A stretch of DNA of 64,000 nucleotides from JACVRW01 sp963813495. Lineage in GTDB: Bacteria > Actinomycetota > Thermoleophilia > Solirubrobacterales > Thermoleophilaceae. The notes beneath the pieces are model-generated. The model worked only from the letters and a program-made list of their open reading frames with translations. It was not told the DNA's origin and did not search any database. Positions 16,309 to 24,298 of this stretch are shown one piece after another. The DNA is taken from assembly GCA_963813495.1 (NCBI GenBank), contig CAWEZC010000005.1, positions 1,054,001-1,118,000 of the forward strand. Reading direction: 5' to 3'. The position numbers were made by a program, and so were the translations under genes. Every line of letters starts with the position of its first letter. The first letter of the stretch is position 1.

Positions 16309-17189
16309 CCCGGCACTCCGGCGCCCAGCGCGCTCATCGCCTCCTCGACCTCGCGCCGCTCGGCCTCGGTCAGCCCGAGCCGCGGCGGCCGGCAGGGACC
16401 TCCCTCGCGCCCGGCCATGTCCATCGCCGCCTTGAAGTACTGCACCAGCTTGGCGCGCATGTCGAGCCGCCCGAGCGGCAGGATGCGGGCGTACACCTCA
16501 CGGGCCTCCTCGAGGCGGCCCTCGAGGCAGAGGCGGTGGAGGTCGGCGCTCTCGCGGGGAGCCACGTTGGCCACGCCGGAGATCCAACCGGTGGCGCCGG
16601 CGCAGAAGCCCTCGAGCGCCCAGTCGTCGCCACCGACGAGCACCTCCAGGCCGGCGCCGGAGTTGAGGATCTCCGAGATGCGGCGGGCATCTCCCGAGCA
16701 TTCCTTGATCGCCACCACGCCGTCGATCTCCGCGAGGCGCGCCACCAGGTCCGGGCGCATGTCGGTACCGCTCGCCTTGGGGTTGTTGTAGGCCATGATG
16801 GGGAGCTCGGTGGAGCCCGCGACCGTGCGGTAGAAGCTCTCGATCTCACGCGCGTCGCCCTCGTAGCCGAGCGGCGGCAGCAGCATCAGCGCACCGGCGC
16901 CGGCCGCGGCGGCGTCGGCCGCGTAGCCGATGGATGCCGCGGGGGTCTCGCTCGAGACTCCGGCGGTCACGGTCACCCGGCCGGCGGCCGTTTCGGCGAG
17001 CGTCTGGATCACCAGGCGGCGCTCGGCGGCGCTCAGGCTCTGGGCCTCGCCCATGGTGCCGGTGCCCACCAGGCCGGCGGCGCCGTGCCCGAGCAGCCAC
17101 TGGGCGTTGCGGGCGAGCGCACTCGCGTCCACGGCGCCCGTCTCGTCGAACGGCGTCACCGCGGCCGGGATCACCCCTGCGAAGTACAT
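16305..17189 (-). CDS. DapA-family lyase, probable pyrroline-4-hydroxy-2-carboxylate deaminase
   Basis: A 294-aa TIM-barrel aldolase-type enzyme. The Schiff-base lysine is in VVAIKECSGD near residues 163-172, the conserved tyrosine in IMAYNNPKA near 135-143, and GTMGEAQSLS near 44-53 matches the substrate-carboxylate GTTGE motif. With the epimerase and FAD dehydrogenase downstream, the expected reaction is deamination and dehydration of pyrroline-4-hydroxy-2-carboxylate to 2-oxoglutarate semialdehyde. The ATG at 17189 fits the family start (MYFAGVIPAAVTPF). It is the first gene of the operon. Confidence 0.9.
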   Translation of the reverse strand: MYFAGVIPAAVTPFDETGAVDASALARNAQWLLGHGAAGLVGTGTMGEAQSLSAAERRLVIQTLAETAAGRVTVTAGVSSETPAASIGYAADAAAAGAGALMLLPPLGYEGDAREIESFYRTVAGSTELPIMAYNNPKASGTDMRPDLVARLAEIDGVVAIKECSGDARRISEILNSGAGLEVLVGGDDWALEGFCAGATGWISGVANVAPRESADLHRLCLEGRLEEAREVYARILPLGRLDMRAKLVQYFKAAMDMAGREGGPCRPPRLGLTEAERREVEEAMSALGAGVPG

Positions 17190-17230
17190 ACGCGGACTCC
17201 TAGCTCGGGAGCCCGCAGTCTTGCACGCCG

Positions 17231-18472
17231 TTAGCGGACGCCGATGCGATAGACGGGCCCGTTGAGCGAAACCGCGTACACGCGGCCGCGCCCATCCTCG
17301 CCGAACGAGACCAGCCCGGGGACGCGCAGGCTCGTGCCCCGGTTGGGCGCGCTGCCGCGCCTCAGGCGGGCGACCCGGATGACCGGGTTGCAGTAGTCGC
17401 CGTACACGTAGCGACCGGTCCAGCCACGGCCGAGCGTCCCGTCGCGGATCACGTATCCGCCGATGATCGAGCAATAGCCGCCGTCCTGCGAGTGGTTGAT
17501 CACCGGGGGCACGTGCCCCGCCGCCCTGCCGTCCTCGTAGCGGCTGCGGCCCTCCCAGACGTCCCAGCCGAAGTTCGTGCCGCCGCGCGGAGCGCGCTTG
17601 GCACCCCTCCCCGGCACGTAGTCGATCTCCTCCACGGCGTCCTGACCCACGTCGCCGATGGTCAGGGCGCCGGTACGGCCATCGAAGGAGAAGCGGTAGG
17701 GGTTGCGCAGGCCGTAGGCGAAGATCTCCCCGCGGGCTCCGGAGCGAGACCGGAGGGGATTGTCGCGCGGGATCGAATAGCCGCCGCCCGGCTTGGGATC
17801 GATGCGGATGACCTTCCCGAGCAGGGCGGACAGGTCCTGGGCGTTGTCGTCGGGGTCACCGCCTCCACCACCGTCACCGAAGGCCGCGTAGAGCCTGCCG
17901 TCGGGGCCGAACTGGATCTGCCCACCCTTGTGGTTGAAGCGTGGGTGCGCCACTCGGATCACCGTGCGGCGGCTGTCGGCGTCCGCGCGGTCGGGATTGC
18001 CGCCAGAACGGCGGTACTGGGCGATGGTGATGTAGCCCTGCCGGTCGGTGTAGTAGACGTAGAAGCGACCCGAGCCGGGGTAGTCCGGCGCAAAGGCCAT
18101 CGAGAGCAGACCGCTCTCGCCTCCCGTGCTCACTTCGCCCGTGATGTCGAGGAACGGCTCATCGAGCACGCGCTTCCCCTTGACAATCTTGATGCGGCCT
18201 CCGCGCTCGACCACGAAGCGCCGCCTGTCGCCGCGCGGCGCGGCGAGGTACGTGGGCTCCGAGAACTCACCGAGGCGCAGCAGCCGCACCGGGCGACGGG
18301 CCGCGGCGGCACCGTCCTCCGTGCCCTCCGCGCCCGAGGCCCCCTCGGTGTTCGAAGCGGGCTTGGTAGCGGCCGGGGGGGTCCCCGAACGATCATCGTC
18401 GTCCGAGGAGCAGCCCACGACGGCGGCAGCGCTGACCAGAAGCACGGGCAGGAGAAGCCGGCGAACGCTCAC
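17231..18472 (-). CDS. Glucose/sorbosone dehydrogenase-like lipoprotein (PQQ-type beta-propeller)
   Basis: A 413-aa secreted lipoprotein. Starting at GTG 18472, the signal peptide VRRLLLPVLLVSAAAVVGC ends in a lipobox cysteine, followed by a Ser/Asp/Gly/Ala-rich linker. The body is a soluble glucose dehydrogenase-type six-bladed propeller: ESGLLSMAFAPDY, HNHKGG-like RFNHKGGQIQFGPDGRLY, GDGGGGGDPDDNAQD, GLRNPYRFSFD and GDVGQDAVEEID. The family oxidises sugars with PQQ, although many members have unknown substrates. It is not obviously part of the hydroxyproline operon (41-base gap). Confidence 0.88.
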   Translation of the reverse strand: MSVRRLLLPVLLVSAAAVVGCSSDDDDRSGTPPAATKPASNTEGASGAEGTEDGAAAARRPVRLLRLGEFSEPTYLAAPRGDRRRFVVERGGRIKIVKGKRVLDEPFLDITGEVSTGGESGLLSMAFAPDYPGSGRFYVYYTDRQGYITIAQYRRSGGNPDRADADSRRTVIRVAHPRFNHKGGQIQFGPDGRLYAAFGDGGGGGDPDDNAQDLSALLGKVIRIDPKPGGGYSIPRDNPLRSRSGARGEIFAYGLRNPYRFSFDGRTGALTIGDVGQDAVEEIDYVPGRGAKRAPRGGTNFGWDVWEGRSRYEDGRAAGHVPPVINHSQDGGYCSIIGGYVIRDGTLGRGWTGRYVYGDYCNPVIRVARLRRGSAPNRGTSLRVPGLVSFGEDGRGRVYAVSLNGPVYRIGVR

Positions 18473-18547
18473 GCAGCCTGAGTATGGCAATCGGCTCTCG
18501 CAATTCCGTCGATTGAACGCGGCCGGCTCGCGCTAGTCTCTGCGCCT

Positions 18548-18621
18548 CGGGCTGTGGCGCAGCTTGGTAGCGCGCTCCGTTCGGGTCGGAGAGGTCGCTG
18601 GTTCAAATCCAGTCAGCCCGA
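18548..18621 (+). tRNA. tRNA-Pro (anticodon CGG)
   Basis: A complete cloverleaf: 7-bp acceptor CGGGCTG/CAGCCCG with discriminator A, D arm GCGC-AGCTTGGTA-GCGC, anticodon stem CTCCG/CGGAG with loop TTCGGGT, and T arm CTGG-TTCAAAT-CCAG. The anticodon CGG reads CCG, a very common proline codon at this base composition. The C1-G72 pair and A73 are proline identity features. CCA is not encoded. Confidence 0.96.
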
Positions 18622-18861
18622 TCTCAAGCTGCCCGATGCATCGCTGTGCACATCCGCGCATGCCCCGCACACACGGCATCGAACGGAGCGGATACGTGCG
18701 TGGCCGCGTGGCGTCCGTGACGGACGCTCACGCGTTGGGGTCTGCGAAGCACGAGCGGGCGGGGTCGCTCGCGGACAGGTTCGATTGCCCGCCCCTCAAG
18801 GCCATAAACAATCTTTCCGAACCCTACAACCTCGGCAGGGCTACGGAGTTAGGTCCTGGAG
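18622..18861. other. Non-coding stretch after tRNA-Pro, with a short hairpin
   Basis: No convincing gene is present. GCGTCCG-TGA-CGGACGC at 18711-18727 is a perfect 7-bp stem with a 3-base loop but no T-run follows, so it is only a weak transcript-end candidate for the tRNA. Base composition around 18800-18840 is clearly lower in G+C than the flanks. Confidence 0.5.
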
Positions 18862-19167
18862 ATGCCGAACCCACCGATGAAGATCCGTCCCGACCTGCGT
18901 CACCTTTCGCTATCCCTGAAGCTGCTGCTCGTTATCTCGCTCGCGCACGGTTTGCTCCGTGCCACTCGCCCGCGACGGCCCGTGGCGGACCCGGCTCTCG
19001 CTGCTGCGCCTCCGGCCTCTACTCGCCGCGAGGCGACACCGCTGCAGCCCGCGCGCACCAAGCCGCTGCTCCCGAACGTTGTGCTCATAGCGGGGTTTGT
19101 GCTTTGTATCCCCTGGGCGCTCTCGCTGCTGTATCTGGCTGCCGCGCTCGTCGGCGCCGTCATCTGA
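18862..19167 (+). CDS. Small hypothetical membrane protein
   Basis: A possible 101-aa protein with a hydrophobic segment near residues 16-30 and a longer one near 72-101 (LLPNVVLIAGFVLCIPWALS onward). GGAG lies directly before the ATG, which is closer than usual. The middle is Arg/Pro/Ala-rich without recognisable domains. Third-position G+C is less marked than in neighbouring genes. It lies in the sparse segment after tRNA-Pro. I do not recognise it and it may not be a gene. Confidence 0.3.
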   Translation: MPNPPMKIRPDLRHLSLSLKLLLVISLAHGLLRATRPRRPVADPALAAAPPASTRREATPLQPARTKPLLPNVVLIAGFVLCIPWALSLLYLAAALVGAVI

Positions 19168-19298
19168 TGCTCTTCCATCACCTCTTCGCCTGGCACCAAG
19201 AAGTGGACCCGCTCGAAGGGGGCTAAGCCGGGATATCGCGCGGGTGGTTGCCGTGCGGCGATGCTGCGGAGAGGCAAGCGCGCGCAGCGCTCGGGCAC

Positions 19299-19811
19299 TC
19301 AGAGGACGCGGTGACCTTGTGCCGCCGCCTCGATCTCGCGTTTGAGCTCGTCGGCGTCGGCGTCGATCTGCTTCTCGATCAGCTTGTTGGCACGTTTGGT
19401 CGCCTTCTCGAGCTGCTCTTCGATCTTCGACTCGCCGAGCACGATCACCGCGGCGCTGCCCGCCTCGAGTTCCTCGCCGAGCTCCTTGAGGTCGCCGCGC
19501 GAGAGGCCGCGCGTGAGGTGCCCGGTCAGCCCGCCCGCGCCGGCGCCGACGATCGCGCTGCCGATGACCGCGGGCGGAAACACGATCCCGACCAACGCCC
19601 CAACCGCAGCCCCGGTCCAGGCGCCATGCTGGGTCGGCTTCTCGGTCTTCGTCACGCGGACCTTGCCGTCCGCCTCCTTGCGGATCACCGCCGAGTCAAA
19701 GGTCCCGATCGCCCCCGCGGCGTGGAGGTCAAACACGGCCTCGTAGTCGGCCTCGGCCTCGGCGATCTCGTCATAGACGGCGGCGTACAGAAATACGGGC
19801 CGGTCAGCCAT
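19299..19811 (-). CDS. DUF1269-like protein with glycine-rich membrane hairpin
   Basis: A 170-aa protein. The N-terminal 60 residues form an alpha/beta domain (VFLYAAVYDEIAEAEADYEAV). A Gly/Ala-rich hydrophobic hairpin follows (TGAAVGALVGIVFPPAVIGS, then AIVGAGAGGLTGHL), then a charged coiled C-terminus (ESKIEEQLEKATKRANKLIE). This is the layout of DUF1269 proteins often found in stress or general-response regions of actinobacteria. GAGAGGAG precedes the ATG by six bases. The function is unknown; membrane association is likely. The flanking small membrane proteins have similar leaders. Confidence 0.7.
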   Translation of the reverse strand: MADRPVFLYAAVYDEIAEAEADYEAVFDLHAAGAIGTFDSAVIRKEADGKVRVTKTEKPTQHGAWTGAAVGALVGIVFPPAVIGSAIVGAGAGGLTGHLTRGLSRGDLKELGEELEAGSAAVIVLGESKIEEQLEKATKRANKLIEKQIDADADELKREIEAAAQGHRVL

Positions 19812-19988
19812 GTCTCGACTCCTCTCGTGCGGGCAACTGTGTTCTACCACCGAAGGGCGGCTCGAAGCCCCCTAACTGAGCAGGGCTCCATACCTGTGTA
19901 GCGCTCGCGCTCGAAGCCCGCACGCCACCCAACCCGGCGTGGGTCCGGCCGGCTCGAGCCATCGGGAGTGCTCGAATCGCCAGTCGCG

Positions 19989-20378
19989 CTACGAGAGCGC
20001 CTTCGCCTTGAGCGCGTCGAACTCCTCCTGCGTGATCGCTCCCTGGTCGAGTAGCTGCTTGGCCTTGGCGACCTCGTCGGCGGAACCGCCCGCCGCCTCA
20101 CGCACGTACTGGTCGAACTGCTCCCTCTGTGCCTGCGCCTGGCTCACGCTGCGCTCGCGCATCCCGTCGTGCTCGACGATCAGATAGATCAGCACGCCCA
20201 GCCACGGCAGGATGACTACGAAGATCACCCAGAGCGCCTTGGCGAAGCCGCCGATGTCGTGGCGGCGGAACACGTCGATCAAGACCGTGATCACGATCCA
20301 GATCCAGATCACCCAGAAGAAGAAGATGATCATCGACCACAAAACATCCATGAACGGATAGTCGGCCGCTATCGGCAC
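19989..20378 (-). CDS. SHOCT-domain membrane protein with PLDc_N-type segment
   Basis: A 129-aa protein with two transmembrane helices (SMIIFFFWVIWIWIVITVLI and ALWVIFVVILPWLGVLIYLI) joined by RRHDIGGFAKALW, the pattern of phospholipase D nuclease N-terminal-like segments. A C-terminal SHOCT helix pair follows (AKAKQLLDQGAITQEEFDALKAKAL). GTG at 20378 is preceded by GGGGAG; ATG at 20351 is an alternative. Such proteins are frequent in actinobacteria and lack a defined role; SHOCT domains are thought to mediate oligomerisation. Confidence 0.85.
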   Translation of the reverse strand: MPIAADYPFMDVLWSMIIFFFWVIWIWIVITVLIDVFRRHDIGGFAKALWVIFVVILPWLGVLIYLIVEHDGMRERSVSQAQAQREQFDQYVREAAGGSADEVAKAKQLLDQGAITQEEFDALKAKALS

Positions 20379-20651
20379 TGTCGAGACTCCCCTCGTCGCC
20401 AGCGAATCAAGCGGATGTATACACGCATGCGCGGCGTCCCCGCTTTGCGTGCAAGCGAAGTCTCAACCGGCACCACTGCTCACCGACGAGGTTCGACTTC
20501 CGCATCCGCCGTCTTGCAGCGCGAGCGCGAGGTGGTCGAGTTCTTCGCCGGAGACTGCTGTCGGCGACCAGTGTCTCAACCAGCGCGCCTGCCCATCGAG
20601 CGCGGCCTACGACGATGGCATGTGTCGATTCCTGAGCGTGAAGTTCGTCGC

Positions 20652-21065
20652 TCAGGCCGGTCTGCCCGGCCGGTCGAGCCGGTCGCCGTATGCGGCCAGT
20701 CCGTAGATCACGAGGATGTCGATGCCGATAATCACGAGCGCCCAGAACGGGTAGGCCTCGATGGAGGTCAGGGCGGCGATCAGGTTGACGGCGGCGACGG
20801 CGACCCCGAACCAGCGCGCGAGCTGGTTCCGAGCGAAGATGCCGAAACCCGCGAGCACCTGAAGTCCGCCGATGACGAGGACGATCCATCCCCAGGTGCG
20901 GAGGTCGTCAAAGATGAGCTTCGTTTCGCCAACAAAGAAGCCCGAACGGTCGATGGCGGCGATGCCCCAGATGGCGTTCAGCGTCCCGAGAACGATGATC
21001 ATGATGCCGGCGAAGGTCAGCCAGCCCTCGCCACTGCGTGCCCCGTAGGCAGGTTCGGTGGCCAC
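20652..21065 (-). CDS. Four-helix membrane protein of unknown function (DUF7144-like)
   Basis: A 137-aa protein with four predicted membrane helices: WLTFAGIMIIVLGTLNAIWG, GWIVLVIGGLQVLAGFGIF, FGVAVAAVNLIAAL and FWALVIIGIDILVIYGLAAYG. GTG at 21065 is favoured because AGGAGGAGC stands about six bases upstream. A longer frame up to 21101 passes through that ribosome site. The pattern matches small actinobacterial integral-membrane proteins often called DUF7144. No function is known. It lies in the sparse region beyond tRNA-Pro. Confidence 0.75.
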   Translation of the reverse strand: MATEPAYGARSGEGWLTFAGIMIIVLGTLNAIWGIAAIDRSGFFVGETKLIFDDLRTWGWIVLVIGGLQVLAGFGIFARNQLARWFGVAVAAVNLIAALTSIEAYPFWALVIIGIDILVIYGLAAYGDRLDRPGRPA

Positions 21066-21543
21066 GAAATGCTCCTCCTGGACTAGTCGAGTCGGCGGCA
21101 CAAGCGCCGCCGGGCGCCAGCATCGTCGCGAGCGTCTGTGTCACCTTCGTCGCGGACGGGTGGGCTCCTTCGTGGAGCCCGGTCAGGCTCGAAGCAGCCT
21201 CTCGACGGCTCGCTACCCCTTTCATGCAAAGCGACAGTCGCCAACCAACAGTCGCCAACTGATCGGCGACCGCGAGAGTGAACACACTCAGGGCGTTGCG
21301 ACCAGTCGAGGTGTAGGCCTAGTCCAACGGACACCAGCGCGGGGCGGGCGCCCGCACCGCCCGGCCCGTGGCACACCCATGTGGGCTTCCTCTTTGACCG
21401 GAGGAGCGGCCAGCACCCCCGCTGACCCTGATCGCCACGTACGATCCGGTCAAGCGAACAGAGACATCGCGGAGCAGATGGGCTGGTCCTGCGGGCGGTC
21501 CTGAAGCTGCGGGCCGTCAATTAGGACCGCCGAGTTGATCCAG
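21066..21543. other. Non-coding or decayed stretch
   Basis: No open frame here has convincing coding character. GTCGCC-AACTGATC-GGCGAC near 21249-21268 can fold, and GTCGCCAAC is repeated twice just before. A short block near 21455-21480 reads NRDIAEQMG, which recalls a LuxR recognition helix, but nothing around it supports a gene. The right edge carries a 14-base near-copy of the tRNA-Pro 3' end (21538-21551). Confidence 0.5.
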
Positions 21544-22119
21544 TCAGTCCGCTATCGCTCGCTCTCCGGCACCTTCCTCATTCGACAGGGCCGTCGAGCA
21601 CGCCTGCGCCTCGGCGCCGGGGCAGAGCTCCAGCGAATCGGCCAGCCGGCGCAGTAGGTCCCACAGCTGCTCGCGCTCGCTCTGGTCGAGAGCGTCGAGC
21701 AACTCGTTCTCGCCGGTGCCGATGGCGGCATCGGCGTCGCTGAGCAGGCGCTGGCCGTCGCCGGTGAGCTCGACCACGTAGCGGCGGCGGTCGAACTCGT
21801 CGCGGGCGCGCTCGATCAGCCCTCGCGCGTGGAGCTCGGAGGTGACACCGGCCAGGTTGCTGTAGTCGATGCCCAGGCCATCGCCCAGAGCGCCCTGAGA
21901 GGTGGGCCCCATGGCCTCGAGCTGCTTGAGCACGATGAACTGCTGAGCACTGAGGTTGAGCGGGCGCAAGGCGCAGCGAAAGCGCGAGATGGACTCCTGG
22001 CCCAGCCGCGCCAGCAGCACGCCGTAGGGGACCCGTGTCTCCCCGGCGTTGGAGATGGATGCCTGCGCACGCGCCATGTTGTCGAGGGTAACGGCGAACA
22101 TATCCTGGTAGTGTACCAT
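21544..22119 (-). CDS. MarR family transcriptional regulator
   Basis: A 191-aa MarR-type winged-helix repressor. The recognition region LGDGLGIDYSNLAGVTSELHARGLIER and the wing DEFDRRRYVVELTGDGQRLL are typical. ATG at 22119 has no ribosome site, so translation may be leaderless or start at 22101 or 22077. A C-terminal tail of about 25 residues carries two cysteines (LCPGAEAQACS), which could be redox-active, but this is not established. It diverges from a YceI gene, and a dyad lies between the two starts. Confidence 0.88.
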   Translation of the reverse strand: MVHYQDMFAVTLDNMARAQASISNAGETRVPYGVLLARLGQESISRFRCALRPLNLSAQQFIVLKQLEAMGPTSQGALGDGLGIDYSNLAGVTSELHARGLIERARDEFDRRRYVVELTGDGQRLLSDADAAIGTGENELLDALDQSEREQLWDLLRRLADSLELCPGAEAQACSTALSNEEGAGERAIAD

Positions 22120-22121
22120 TA

Positions 22122-22134
22122 TGGTTGTTAACCA
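22122..22134. promoter_or_regulatory. Candidate MarR operator
   Basis: TGGTT-GTT-AACCA is a perfect 5-base dyad just upstream of the MarR start and within the yceI leader, before its GGGAGG ribosome site at about 22140. MarR proteins commonly bind such AT-containing palindromes in the divergent promoter. Short arms limit confidence. Confidence 0.5.
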
Positions 22135-22150
22135 CTATTGGGAGGTTCGC

Positions 22151-22705
22151 ATGACCACCGCAGTCCAGCCCTTCTCGGGCACCTTCGTATCCGATCCTGT
22201 TCACTCCTCCTTCGGCTTCGCCGTCCGCTACTCGGGCCTTGCCGACTACCGCGGCACGCTGAGCGACGTGCAAGCCACCCTGGGCGCCGGCGACGCCGGG
22301 CTCGCGCTCGACGGAAGCGCGCAGGTCGAGTCGATCTCCATCCAGAACCCGCCCCAGTTCCGTGCTCACGTGCTCGGGCCGGAGTTCTTCGACACCGACA
22401 ACCATCCGACGGTTTCGTTCCGCTCGACGCAGATCGAGCTGGCCGACGACGCCACGGCGCGCGTCGAGGGTGACCTCACGATCAAGGGAATCACCAAGTC
22501 CGTGGTGGCCGAAGGCCACTGGCACGAGCCGCGCCCGGGTCCCGGCGGGACCAAGGCCGGGCTCGAGCTCGAGACGCGCTTCGACCGACGCGACTTCGAC
22601 ATGAACTGGCAGATGGAGCTGCCGGGCGGCGGCATCGCGCTCGACTACGACGTGACCCTCAGCGTGAACCTCGCACTCAGCGAGGCTGACGGCGAGCAGG
22701 GCTAG
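22151..22705 (+). CDS. YceI family lipid-binding protein
   Basis: A 184-aa lipocalin-like beta-barrel protein of the YceI family, which binds isoprenoid chains. Typical blocks are FVSDPVHSSFGFAVRYSG near residues 12-29, FDTDNHPTVSFRST near 79-92, VEGDLTIKGITKSV near 104-117 and the RFDRRDFDMNW region near 142-152. There is no signal peptide, so it is cytoplasmic here. ATG at 22151 has GGGAGG six bases upstream. It forms a rightward operon with an FMN reductase and faces a MarR regulator. Confidence 0.9.
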   Translation: MTTAVQPFSGTFVSDPVHSSFGFAVRYSGLADYRGTLSDVQATLGAGDAGLALDGSAQVESISIQNPPQFRAHVLGPEFFDTDNHPTVSFRSTQIELADDATARVEGDLTIKGITKSVVAEGHWHEPRPGPGGTKAGLELETRFDRRDFDMNWQMELPGGGIALDYDVTLSVNLALSEADGEQG

Positions 22706-22707
22706 CG

Positions 22708-23259
22708 ATGCAGATTCTGGGCATCTCGGGATCGATCAGGCGGGATTCGTACAACTCGCGCCTGCTCCGGGCGGCGGCCGCCGCGCTGCCGCCCGGGGCG
22801 GGCCTCGAGCCGTTCGAGGGGCTGGAGTGGATTCCGCCGTTCAACGAGGACCACGAGAACGATCCGCCGGCGTCGGTTGTCGGGTTGCAGGAGCAGATCG
22901 CCGGCGCGGACGCGCTGCTGATCAGCACTCCCGAGTACAACGCCTCGATCCCCGGGCTGCTCAAGAACGCGATCGACTGGGCCTCGCGGCCGTTCCCGGA
23001 CAACTCGCTGCGCGACCGCCCGGCGGCGGTGATCGGCACGAGTACCGGCCTGTTCGGCGCGGTCTGGGCCCAGGCCGAGATGCGCAAGGTGCTGCGTCAC
23101 GCCGGGGCCCGGGTGCTCGACGAGGAGCTACCGGTGGGCACCGCGGACCTGGCCTTCACGCCCGACAACAGGCTGGTCGTGCCCGAATTGGAGGAACGCC
23201 TCGGCGACCTGCTCGCAGCGCTCGTGCGTGAGACGGCCGCGCCGCTGGCGGTCGCCTAG
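22708..23259 (+). CDS. NADPH-dependent FMN reductase
   Basis: A 183-aa flavodoxin-fold reductase of the azoreductase/chromate-reductase group. GISGSIRRDSYNSRLL near residues 4-19 binds the FMN phosphate and TPEYNASIPGLLKNAIDW near 73-90 is the signature region. It starts two bases after yceI and should be co-transcribed and under the same MarR control. It may reduce quinones, nitro compounds or azo compounds. The stop shares CTAG with the convergent oxidase gene. Confidence 0.92.
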   Translation: MQILGISGSIRRDSYNSRLLRAAAAALPPGAGLEPFEGLEWIPPFNEDHENDPPASVVGLQEQIAGADALLISTPEYNASIPGLLKNAIDWASRPFPDNSLRDRPAAVIGTSTGLFGAVWAQAEMRKVLRHAGARVLDEELPVGTADLAFTPDNRLVVPELEERLGDLLAALVRETAAPLAVA

Positions 23260-24296
23260 GCCAGCGCGGCTGCGGCCAGCTCACGTCCGAGCAGGGGCGC
23301 GAACTTGAACAGGTTGTCTCCGGCCAGCGCGAGCACCGATCCGTTCTGCGCGATGCGGAATGCGTCGTTGCCCTCGGGCAGGGTGGTGGCCAGACACAGC
23401 CGCACCTCGGCCGGATCGGGATCGAGTCCCGGCAGCGCCTCCTCGACGTAGGCGGCGATCCGGCTCACCAGGCGCGCGACGCCCCCATCGCGATCGGCGT
23501 CGAGCGGCACCTCGTTGTCCTCGCCCGCCAGCCCGACTGCGTAGAGCGGCTCGCCGGGCACCGGCGCGGAGTAGATGATCTCCCCGTACGCGCCGCTCTG
23601 CTCCTGGAGGCAGGGCAGCCGGCCGGCCAGGGCCGGGTCGCGCAGCCGAAACGTCGCCCGGGCATGGCAGCCGACGGTCAGCGGCAATTCCAGTCCGGCA
23701 GCGGGCGCCAGCTCGGCGATGCCCGTGCCGGCGCAGAGCACCACCCGCTGTGCCGTCCAGATCCCTTCCGAGCTCTCCAGCACGGCCGGCGCGCCGGGCT
23801 CGACGCGGAACACCTGTCCCGCGATCAGGCGTTCACCGAGCGCGGCGGCCAGGGCGTCGATGGCGGCCCGCACGTGGCTGGGTCCCGCAAGCTCGTCGAG
23901 CACCGCGGACGAGCCGGGGGCACGCAGGATCGGCAGCAGGCGCTCCTGCTCGGCGGAATCGAGCAGGCGCGCGGGCAGGCCCTCGCCCGCCAGGAGCGCC
24001 TCGAGCTCCGGCGCGTGCGCCCCGGTGACCATCACGCCCTGGCGGCCCAGCAGGGGCACACCGAGCCGCGCCTGCCACTCCTCCCAGATCGCCCGTGACT
24101 CGGCGGCCCGTCGCACGAGCTCGGAGCGGCGATGGACGTGCCGGAAGATGCGGGTGCGCCCGGCCGACTGACCGGCACCGGGGCGGGCGGCCTCGAACAG
24201 GCGAATATCGACGCCCTGCTCCACCAGGGCGTACGCCGTCGACAGGCCGACTATGCCGGCGCCGACCACCGCGATCTCGGCCGAGCGGCCGGACAT
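23256..24296 (-). CDS. Sarcosine oxidase/N-methyltryptophan oxidase-like FAD enzyme
   Basis: A 346-aa monomeric sarcosine oxidase-type flavoprotein. IAVVGAGIVGLSTAYALV near residues 8-25 binds FAD. GAGQSAGRTRIFRHVH near 41-56 corresponds to the region of MSOX that carries the flavin-proximal Ser/Arg, and LAGDNLFKFAPLLGRELA closes the fold. A cysteine for covalent FAD attachment is not obvious at the expected C-terminal place (GDNLFKFAP in place of GFSGHGFK). The substrate would be an N-methyl or secondary amine. It is preceded by a small hypothetical gene two bases upstream. Confidence 0.85.
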   Translation of the reverse strand: MSGRSAEIAVVGAGIVGLSTAYALVEQGVDIRLFEAARPGAGQSAGRTRIFRHVHRRSELVRRAAESRAIWEEWQARLGVPLLGRQGVMVTGAHAPELEALLAGEGLPARLLDSAEQERLLPILRAPGSSAVLDELAGPSHVRAAIDALAAALGERLIAGQVFRVEPGAPAVLESSEGIWTAQRVVLCAGTGIAELAPAAGLELPLTVGCHARATFRLRDPALAGRLPCLQEQSGAYGEIIYSAPVPGEPLYAVGLAGEDNEVPLDADRDGGVARLVSRIAAYVEEALPGLDPDPAEVRLCLATTLPEGNDAFRIAQNGSVLALAGDNLFKFAPLLGRELAAAALA

Positions 24297-24298
24297 GT

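Noticed and set aside
18564..19226. Open frame of 220 codons running through tRNA-Pro
   Set aside because: It starts inside the tRNA and its first part is the familiar false peptide made by translating a tRNA gene (AGSNPVSP). No domain follows.
20379..20651. Candidate gene between the SHOCT protein and the four-helix membrane protein
   Set aside because: Frames in this stretch are short and lack coding bias. A repeated GTCTCAACC is the only pattern, too short to interpret.
21400..21504. Possible LuxR-type HTH remnant (NRDIAEQMG)
   Set aside because: Only nine residues resemble the recognition helix. The frame stops soon after and there is no upstream domain, so a decayed gene cannot be claimed.
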